Positions 55,738 through 64,000 of a stretch of 64,000 bases of DNA are shown here, piece after piece. The notes under the pieces are model-generated. The model did not search any database and had not been told where the DNA came from. It saw only the letters and a program-made list of their open reading frames with translations. Location: the NCBI GenBank assembly GCA_037102815.1, contig BTPP01000002.1:4898001-4962000 (forward strand), in the 5' to 3' direction. The stretch comes from Neurospora intermedia. Its lineage: Eukaryota; Ascomycota; Sordariomycetes; Sordariales; Sordariaceae. Position 1 is the first letter of the stretch. The number at the start of each line of letters is the position of its first letter. The position numbers and the translations under genes were made by a program.

Positions 55738-58700
55738 GGTGTTGGAAGGTTGGTGATGTTGATTCTGGTCGCGATGAGAACTGGCTCTCTTTGCTTGACC
55801 GTCTGAATGGTGATAAAGCTGAAGTTGAACAACAGGTTTCTTCTAAAAAGGCGATTACCTCCTACCATAAGTTGTGCATTTCCTTCCATTGGCATTGAGA
55901 TGGTTCATTGTCTCCTCGGCCATACAAGCCAACAAAGAGCCGCAGTCCTTTGCAATGTGAACGAGGCATTGTCTGACAGAGCTATCCGATGCCAAATGCA
56001 GCTGTAACAAAGAAAGTGGGAACGAAGCTGTAAAGAATAAAGGCGACGGAAACAGCAGAGAAGCTTGCCATCATGTGCTTTGTTAGTACTCAAAGAGCCG
56101 GATCGGTGAGTTATGTAAGGGATACACTGGAACTCCAGTCCGTGAGGCGCCAAGGCCCGTTACCAAATCAACCACATTGTTATTCCGGACAACTTTCCCA
56201 AGGTGATTGCTATGTGGTTTCCTCGACATCTCAGCGACCCGTCTGTTCCATACTGTAGTGCGTGAACTCACTCAGGAGGTCGAAATGCTTGTACCATTTT
56301 CACTTTGCCGTTGTTCAAGTGCAATTCTAAACGCTGTTTGACATCTTTTGAGACATGTCTTCATAGTCATTCATCTCGGTGTAACCAACAATCGAATAAT
56401 TGAGGGATGATGGTCCTCAAGTGGTACCGATCGCGAGCTTTGGGGGACTGCAATCCAGTTGTGAGGCCTCCTCAACACTGACACGACTGTTAAGCACTCT
56501 GACCAGTCTGGCTCGAATCCCGGTCCCTGAGCACCGAGGCGATGTGAGATATTCCATAATAGTGGCATAACTGCAGGCTGTGGTCGTGAAGCACTCGTTC
56601 GTCGAAGGTCTTGTGTCGAAACCGCCCGTGTGGTTTCATGATCTTGGGTTTGTTGGGACCGAGGACCGCGAATATGTCGCCGGCCTCGTTCGCAAGAAAG
56701 GAATCGCGTCCGTGTGTTTGCTTTGCGATGAGAACTCCCGAGCCATCGGTTCAAAGGATCCGAAAGCGGGACCCACAACCACGAGGTAGGTAATCTTAAA
56801 AGCTGTGGAGCTTGGATTTGCGCACCCTTCTGGGCCTGTACCGGCTCACTACTTGTACACTACACACTTGTCGCATTCCTTGTTGCAGGGCCACGTCATG
56901 CTGCGCAGGAAAGGAGTGGAAGTTCGGAAATGATAAACACAAGATGGCAAATCCGTCGCCTCCCAGACAAAAAGTTGAATGTCCCTTCAGCTACCATGTG
57001 CAAGCTGTTTTCACGGTCCATCGTAGTCTGGATGACTTCCAGTGAGAATTCTATCGCGATGTGGACAAATCATGTGAGACTGAAAAAAAGAAAACCAAGC
57101 AGAGGGTTCAATACCCGGCCAATTTCTTTACCGTGTCATTCAGTGGCATTTGACGCGGTCGTGCATGCCCCCAATCGACCATCACAGCTGAAAACTGCAG
57201 TAGCGCGGGGTGCGGAAGCGGAGCTCTCTGTCTAGTGCACAATTGAAAGACCAATCTTGTCCAATCACGACTCGGCATATCATCCAATTTAGTGTAGCGT
57301 ACTGTGTACATTGATCCTTCAGTTCCCCGGGTCTCCTCTGATTCTCATCAGATGTATATTAGTGTAGACTACCTACACTAAATGACAGACATGGACGGTG
57401 ACCGTCGTCGTCGACGGCAGCGGCGGGAGATGCTTCATTTCTACGGTACCTATCGGTGAGTGGGTTGTGGCCTTGTCCCGGATGATTGCCCTTCGGGTTG
57501 ACAAGATTGACAGAGCCCAGAGAGTCGGTTCTGAAACAGATGTTCATCGACATGGTCACTGGCGCACCCTTGTTTCGGAAACACTGGTTGCACATCACTC
57601 TTTCACTCTGGCTCCGACGCAATAGGCTAGCAGTGACACGAGCTTGGTGAGAGAAGCGCTCACGGCTTTCGGCACCCCGGTGATGAGAGCCAATCTTGGG
57701 ATGACGGAAAGCGCCGCCCGTTTCAATGTCAGTCGGGCGCTATCATTTCTGCTCTCATCTGTCAGTGTCGTTGTGGTGGTACATAGTCATTCGCCGTCAT
57801 CTGAAAGTATACGGTAGTGGGATGCAGGTACTCGGTTGTAGTATGTATTATACGCGGTGAGTTACTATGTATTTGCTGTCTTGACCTCCGTCAGAGGCTG
57901 AAAAAGATGAGCGCAAGCTCAGTCAGGTTGGCATGGATCAGTAGTGGGAGTGCGATGGCAGTGAATTTGCTAGTGGCAGGATCTTAGGTCGGGTTTCACG
58001 ATTGCGGTGATCTAGACCGTGCCTGCCATCCCAACTCAACGGTGGACACTGCCAAGTACCGGGGCTGCTTTGGCCAATTATGAGCGTTTTCTTGCGCCAT
58101 ACGCCCCACATCGACCGAACTTGATCAAGTCGGCGGGAAGGAATGAAAGCAATATTAGGTAGGTACTATGTACTGCGTGCAGATTTCCATCGCGCGTTGC
58201 GTCATTGGAGATGTCGCCCTCCTCTTGGATTTTCTTTGGCGACTACGTAAAACTTGATCAAGGCAAGAACCTGAGGCTATGACTGAAGATACGCACAAAG
58301 GAAAAATGGAAACGATAGACTAGGAAGCTTGAATATCAAAGCTTGGCCTCATCATCGGGCGTCCGACAATTTTCTTAGTATGTTAATTGATAGGGTCCAA
58401 GCTCCTTCCAAGTTGCTCCCTTGGATCATGAACACCTTCCGTTTCACTTCACCAAGTGGGTATTTTGGCAGTCCTTGTCGATTCCCCTTACATTGCCGTG
58501 CAGTGGAACATTGAAGACACTCACAGCGCACATATGTACTGCGTTACCTTGCTTTTTGCGCTCACGTGTGTAAAAGTTGCGCACCCGTCACTCAATTCTT
58601 TCCTACCTTAATCAACAACGTACGCGAGTCACACAACAAACGAGACAAGCTAAGACGAAGCCAAGCACGGCAGTCTCAAAACACCCCCGGTTCAAGAAAT

Positions 58701-59340
58701 AGCGTGAGTCCATTCCTCCACTATCTCTCGTTGCTTTCAATTTGCACTTATCCACATGGCCTCCCCCCTGCCATCTCCAGCGTCTCCTTTCCGTTTTTCA
58801 TTCAAAAGGGTCAGATCTCACCCGCCAGGGACACTCCAGTCGAAAGCTGATCTCTGGAATCTGGAATCAGGGTATCAGGCAAGGTACCACTGCCGGAGGT
58901 AGGTATCCAGAAAGATACACGGGTGCAACCTTCTTGACCACCGACCCAGAAGCTGCCCTGTCCTGGTTCCTTGCTTCTTCTGCCGTGGCCTGCAACCTAA
59001 CGACGTAAATGCCCAGCCCTCCTCCTCCCTTCAAGTTCTCTTCCTCCCCTGGTCATCACATTACTCTCCCGCCACCCTCACTTTTTTATCTGCTGCTTGT
59101 CTTTTCTTTCCACTTCCTCGTCTTCACTTTTCATTCATATGGCCCATCTTCTAACAACTCGAGTTGCAGTGGCCCAACCCTCCTCAACCCTACCTAGTCC
59201 CAGCTCCCTCTGCTGGTGAGCTTGGCGTCAACAACAACTGAGCACACCAAATTCAAATCCCGACTATTAGACCACCAAATTGAGGAAACGAAATACCTAC
59301 ATTTATAGTCTAAAGCGGGTTATCCTGCGAAACCGCCAAA
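55738..59340. other. Divergent 3.6-kb intergenic region
   Basis: Separates the minus-strand coiled-coil gene from the plus-strand DUF221 channel gene. No gene is supported. A tRNA-like but poorly folding segment lies at about 56401-56530. The last ~700 bp (58560-59340) are C/T-rich like other leaders in this window, and may contain a leader intron starting near GTGAGT at about 58703. Confidence 0.45.
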
Positions 59341-62189
59341 ATGAGCGACATACCTAGTAACACCTCCGACACTTCGGAGGCCAAGGAGCCGGTCTCGCTG
59401 TCGGGTAGGTACATATAAAAATAAATAAAGAAACGATAAGAGGACATGTCTAGAATATGGGCAACGAAACTAACTGTATACCAATGTAGGCATGATTGTG
59501 ACCTTGGTCCCGATCCTCATTACATCCGCAATCTACCTAGCGATTTTCTTGGTTTTGCGCAAGAGCAACCGAAGATACTATGCTCCCAGAACCTACCTAG
59601 GCAGTCTGCGAGAGAATGAACGATCACCAAGCTTATCAAGTGGCCTTTTCAGCTGGGTCAAAGATTTCTGGAAGATACCCGACGTGTACGCCCTTCAGCA
59701 CCAGTCGCTTGACGCATACCTGTACATCCGCTACTTGCGCATGGCCGTCACCATCTGCTTCGTCGGTTGTTGCATCACCTGGCCCGTCCTTTTCCCCGTC
59801 AACGCCACCGGCGGTAACGGCTTGAAACAGCTGGACATCTTGACTTACGGTAACATCGACCGCGAGACACGATACAACCGCTACTATGCCCACGTTTTTA
59901 TCAGCTGGATCTTTTTCGGTTTCGTCATGTATCTCATCATGCGAGAGTGCATCTTCTACATCAACCTTCGCCAGGCCTTTCTCATCAGTCCTCTTTACTC
60001 CCAACGCATCTCGTCCCGTACTGTCCTCTTTACTTCGGTCCCAGAGCCCTACCTCGACGAGCAAAGGCTGCGCAAGGTCTTTGGCGCCTCCGTCAAGAAT
60101 GTGTGGATCACAAGCGAAACCAAGGAGGTTGACGAACTGGTCGAGGAGCGCGACAAGGTTGCCATGCGTCTCGAAAAGGCCGAGGTCAAGCTGATCAAGC
60201 TTGCCAACAAGATCCGCCGAAAGGCCATGAGCAAAGGTGATGTCAATGACGTTGACAAGCAGGCCCCCCTGGATGCCGAGTCCGGTAGCATTGCGGCCCG
60301 CTGGGTCCCTAGGAACAAGCGCCCGACTCACCGTCTTGGACCCTTGGGCCTGATCGGCAAGAAGGTCGACACGATCGACTGGTGTCGCGAGGAGCTTACG
60401 CGTCTCATTCCCGAGGCTGAGGCAGCTCAGAACAAGTACCGCGATGGAGCCTTCAAGAAGGTCCCCGGCGTTTTCATTGAGTTCAGGACCCAGGCCGATG
60501 CTGAAGGAGCTGCCCAGATCCTGGCCCATCACCGGGGACTGCACATGACGCCCAAGTACATCGGTATCCGTCCCAATGAGATTGTGTGGAAGTCGCTAGC
60601 CATTCCTTGGTGGCAGCGTGTCATTCGTCGCTATGCCGTCTATGCCTTCATTACCGCCATGATTATCTTTTGGGCCATTCCTGTGGGTGTTGTTGGCATC
60701 ATCAGCAACGTCAACTACCTTAAGACTATCTCATTCCTGACATGGCTCAACGATATCCCCGGCTTCATCTTGGGCGCTGTTACCGGTTTGCTGCCCTCCG
60801 TCGCTCTTTCCATCCTCATGTCTTTGGTCCCGGTCGTCATCCGTATCTGTGCCAAGCTCTCCGGCGAGCCCTCGCTCTCCCGAGTCGAGCTGTTTACTCA
60901 GCACGCTTACTTCGCTTTCCAGGTGATCCAGGTGTTTTTGGTAGCTACTGTCGCCTCATCTGCCACTGCCGTCGCGAAGCAAATTGTTGACCGTCCGGGC
61001 TCGGTGACGCAGCTCCTTTCCGAGAACTTGCCAAAGTCTTCCAACTTCTACATTTCCTATTTCATTGTACAGGGCTTGAGCATTGCGACTTCGGTCTTGA
61101 CGCAGGTAGTCGGATTCTTTGTCTTCAACCTCATGTACAAGTTCCTTGCCAATACCCCTCGTGCTCTTTACACCAAGTGGGCGAACCTAAGTGCCATTTC
61201 CTGGGGTAGCACCATGCCAGTGTATACCAACATTGTGGTCATCGGTTAGTTTTCCCAGTCCCCTCTACCACACAAGCACCTCACTAACTCAATCTATAGC
61301 CATTGCGTACGCGACTATTGCTCCTCTTATGCTGGGCTGGGCTACGGTCGCTATGGGTTTGTTCTATCTCGCCTGGCGCTACAATGTCCTGTTTGTCACG
61401 GACACTCAGATCGATACGCGGGGCCTCATTTACCCTCGTGCCATCAAGCAGCTCTACACTGGCATCTACCTGGCTGAAATTTGCATGATTGGCCTTTTCG
61501 GTGCCTCTGTTGCCCCCGGTCCGCTTGTCCTGATGGTCGTCTTTCTCATCTTCACTATCCTCTTCCACATCAGCATGAACGCTGCCCTCAACCCGCTATT
61601 GTATAATCTTCCTCTTACTCTCCTTGCGGAGGAGGAGGGCCCTCTGCTCGACACTCCCGTTGACTCGCATACCGCCGAGAACGGGCTTGGTGGCGAACCG
61701 CGCAATGGAGTTAGCCCGACAACTGGCGCTAACTACACCGAGAAGGTTCCGTCAAACGGTACCAATGGTGCTCAGAGCCGCGCGGAAGATCCTATTCTTG
61801 GTGCGAAGGAAGCCCTTGATGCTTCAAGGCACCAGCCCAACCACGTGACGGGCAAGAAACCCAACTTCTTGGTCAAATTCCTCAAGCCTTGGATCTACTC
61901 GGACTACGACACCCTGCGGGCTTACCTCCCTAGGGGTGTCCAGCTCGATCCGTACACGGAAGAGGCCGAAAGAGATGCGTACTGCCCGCCCAATGTCACG
62001 TCGGATGTACCGCTTCTTTGGATCCCCAGCGATGCCAATGGTGCCGGCGTGTCTCGCCAGGAGGTTGAGCACACAAGCCGGGTCGTGCCCATCACGGATG
62101 AGGGCTGTGAGTTGGATGAGAAGGGACACTTGGTTTGGGATCGGGAGGGAACCAGGCCTCCTATTTGGGAGGAGAAGATCTACTACTAA
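59341..62189 (+). CDS. CSC1/OSCA-type (DUF221) stress-gated channel-like membrane protein
   Basis: Exons 59341-59404, 59490-61244 and 61300-62189, both introns phase 1 (GTAGGT...TGTAG and GTTAGT...CTAAC...TATAG), give 902 residues. The order of parts matches the OSCA/TMEM63/CSC1 family of osmotically or mechanically gated cation channels. There is an N-terminal helix at about 23-46 (MIVTLVPILITSAIYLAIFLVL), two more at about 101-125 and 153-178, and a cytosolic loop (about 190-385) with the family's RTVLFTSVP..YLDEQRLRKVFG segment and FIEFRTQADAEGAAQIL. IVWKSLAIPWWQRVIRRY then leads into the pore region, with helices from about 395 to 700 (PSVALSILMSLVPVVIRI, LMYKFLANTPR, YATIAPLMLGW). The long hydrophilic C terminus carries YSDYDTLRAYLPRG and ends IWEEKIYY. 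Plasma membrane is likely. The ATG lies in CAAAATGA. Confidence 0.93.
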
Positions 62190-62675
62190 ACGTAGATCTA
62201 TATTGTCTAATGCCCTTTTTGTATTGTTCCTCGGTGGAGGCACGATCAACCTAATATCCTGACGTTGCCCATGGTTTGGATTGGAACCTTGGTCTTTCGA
62301 ACTCTTTATACCCGGCATACTGGCCTCCTTACCTAATGAGAAGTATGTATTGTTCTCAACTGATTTGTCTGTCATGGCCTTTGTCTGTCTTAATCACTAT
62401 TCAACTATGGGGGTTTTGTCTGTTGCGAGCTTGGAGTAAAACGATGGTGTTGGCATTTGTCGCTTAAAAGAGATGATATCGATTCCGAATTGTTTACTTA
62501 GTAATGAGATGTCATGACCCGGGGGGTTTAGATAGACCTACTTGGTATAACTTCAAGTGTTTGAATGTAAAACTGATTGATACCCTGCTGCACGAAATTG
62601 GTATATAACATAAAAATGCAAATTCCTCATGAATGATTCCCCCTATACCTGAACCAAACCAAGCCCCATTCGGTC
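62190..62675. other. Short convergent intergenic region
   Basis: The 3' ends of the DUF221 gene (plus) and the DUF300 gene (minus) face each other across 486 bp. This space must hold both polyadenylation regions. No gene seen. Confidence 0.6.
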
Positions 62676-64000
62676 CTATCGATAGCCACTCTGACCTCCA
62701 TACGGATATGGCGCATGCCTCACCAGTCCAACACTATCATCCTCATCTCGTGGCCCAGGCAGAGGATCATAGTACCCGCTGCTCTGGTTCCTGTACACTC
62801 CTGGTCCCCCATGATACGTCATCGTACCCCCACCACCGCTACCACCACCAGCGTTGCGACCCTCATAATAATGATGCTCATCAACCGAAGCAGCAGATCC
62901 GCTTCTTCCTCGTCGCTCATACTCGGCCGCCCTCGGCATCATCCCTACTCCTCCCCCCGCCCCCAAATCCAAGCTATCAAAGCTTTCCGTCCTCACCGCA
63001 GCATGGGCACCTCTATAACTCGTATCAGTAGGTACGCGCCCATGTCCATGTCCATCATGTCCATACACCACCCCATGTGCATAATGGTGCTGATGCGCCT
63101 GCGCCGGCGCTTCCAAGTCCCCTCCTATTGCTACTCCTACTCCCACTCCCATTCCCGTCATTGTATCCTGTCGCTGATGTTGATGTTGATATTGATGTTG
63201 ATACTGTTGATGAATATCCACCTCGCTCATGGTCGTCATGGACGAGTCGCTGCTCTTTTGTCTCCCTCGGGTGCTGGCGCCCCGCAGAGGAATGCTGTTT
63301 CCCAGCGGATGACTTTCCTTGTCCAGATGGAGATAACTCACGTCGCGCTCGCGCTTCTTGACGCCGACGAATAACCACCGGATACCTCGGCCGAAACCTT
63401 TAACCACGTCCCAGATGTTGATGGCGTCCCACAGGGCGAGGATGCCCATGGGTCCACCGTGTTTTGGGGCAGGGGCAGGGCCGGTGAAAGCTAGGTTATC
63501 ACTGCCGCGGGCAGTGGTGTATGGTTTGTAGGGGAATGCCCAGAGATGGAGGATGGCGAAGCAGGCCATTTCGAAACAGAGGAGTAAGGAGGGGATGCCG
63601 ACTTTGATGTCGGGATAGGCCAGGATGGAGTTGGGTTCGACGATGTGGATGGTTTCCGAGGTGGCTACTGAGATGGCGACGGATTGCCAGAAGGAGAGGA
63701 AGATGACGAGTTTGATGGCGAGGACTTTGAGGAAGGGTTTGTGCGGGGAGAGTTGCGGGGTGGAGCGCAACTGGACGTAGAATTGGATGAGGGCGTACAT
63801 GGCGATGGTGACGGCGATGGATTGGATTGCTGTTATCTGTTTTTTTTTAAAAGGGGGTGGGTTAGTATAGAACATTAGTTAGAAGGTGAGAGGAGGAACT
63901 TGAAGAACGACATACCCAAATATGCCCAAACATAGGCGAGTTACTGCTCTCGCAATACCGTCCATAATATTGACTCAAGACCGCCGCAACCGTCATGGCC
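62676..64000 (-). CDS. DUF300/TMEM184-type multi-pass membrane protein, 3' part
   Basis: Partial: the start lies beyond the right edge. Two minus-strand exons are visible, 64000-63916 (28 codons plus one base) and 63836-62676 (386 residues), joined in phase 0 by a 79-nt intron with GTATGT, TACTAAC and ACAG. The join reads PMFGHIW-ITAIQSIAVTIAMYALIQFY, characteristic of the DUF300/organic-solute-transporter-alpha family (TMEM184 in animals). LSPHKPFLKVLAIKLVIFLSFWQS and a last helix near LLLCFEMACFAILHLWAFPYKPY follow. The remaining ~250 residues are hydrophilic and rich in H, Q, G and Y (HQHQ runs, GGGSGGGG), probably a disordered cytoplasmic tail. In fungi the family has been placed at vacuolar or endosomal membranes in some species; the role here is not shown. 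Confidence 0.9.

Noticed and set aside
59636-60544. 302-residue minus-strand open frame
   Set aside because: It is the antisense shadow of the DUF221 channel exon.
1-64000. Transposons, RIP-mutated repeats, telomere repeats, prophage-like or CRISPR-like arrays
   Set aside because: No long AT-rich RIP tracts, terminal inverted repeats with a transposase, TTAGGG arrays or regularly spaced repeats were found by reading. A repeat-masking run would be needed to exclude short relics.

Overview
This is a window of nuclear DNA from a filamentous ascomycete, almost certainly Neurospora or a very close relative. The coding regions carry short introns (about 55-145 nt) with GTANGT/GTGAGT-type donors and CTAAC/CTGAC branch points. 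Gene spacing is wide, and three isolated tRNA genes sit between protein genes, one of them with a short intron. The largest gene is a full-length cytoplasmic dynein heavy chain. Once one in-frame intron is removed it encodes 4,367 residues, the length I recall for the N. crassa ro-1 product. About 5 kb upstream of it lies a histidinol-phosphatase gene (his-4 in N. crassa, as I recall on the same linkage group IV). The species is an inference; no database was searched.

Layout, left half (1-34 kb). tRNA-Arg(CCU) with an intron; histidinol-phosphatase (1536-2662) with a perfect CPC-1/GCN4-type TGAGTCA site upstream; a glutamine-rich protein with a FAR1-type zinc-binding domain (4336-6104); dynein heavy chain (7927-21168); a DUF1774-like multi-pass membrane protein (23710-24766); a holo-ACP synthase-type phosphopantetheinyl transferase with four internal tandem repeats (25381-26683); tRNA-Val(CAC); an L-type cyclin on the minus strand (27530-28679); and, divergent from it, a large dynamin-like GTPase resembling nuclear GTPase SLIP-GC (29969-33931).

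Layout, right half (34-64 kb). This half is sparser and dominated by cell-surface and membrane proteins. It holds tRNA-Lys(CUU), a cluster of microsatellites, a WSC-domain cell-wall sensor (minus), a 5.7-kb stretch without a supportable gene, a secreted Thr/Ser-rich protein (minus), a 1,595-residue Kelch/galactose-oxidase-like single-pass membrane protein (minus), an unrecognised coiled-coil protein (minus), a CSC1/OSCA-type DUF221 channel (plus) and the 3' part of a DUF300/TMEM184-type membrane protein (minus) that runs off the right edge.

The genes do not form an operon or an obvious cluster. The links are individual ones: histidine synthesis, nuclear and vesicle transport (dynein), carrier-protein activation, RNA polymerase II/splicing-linked cyclin, and cell-wall or turgor sensing (WSC, CSC1-like and perhaps the Kelch membrane protein). 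No virus, intact transposon, CRISPR array or toxin gene was seen. The most unusual observations are the repeat insertion inside the phosphopantetheinyl transferase, the SLIP-GC-like GTPase studded with psi-K-x-E motifs, and the Kelch receptor-like protein with a roughly 1,000-residue cytoplasmic tail. Several open reading frames in the gene-free stretches begin only at GTG/TTG codons and were not accepted as genes.
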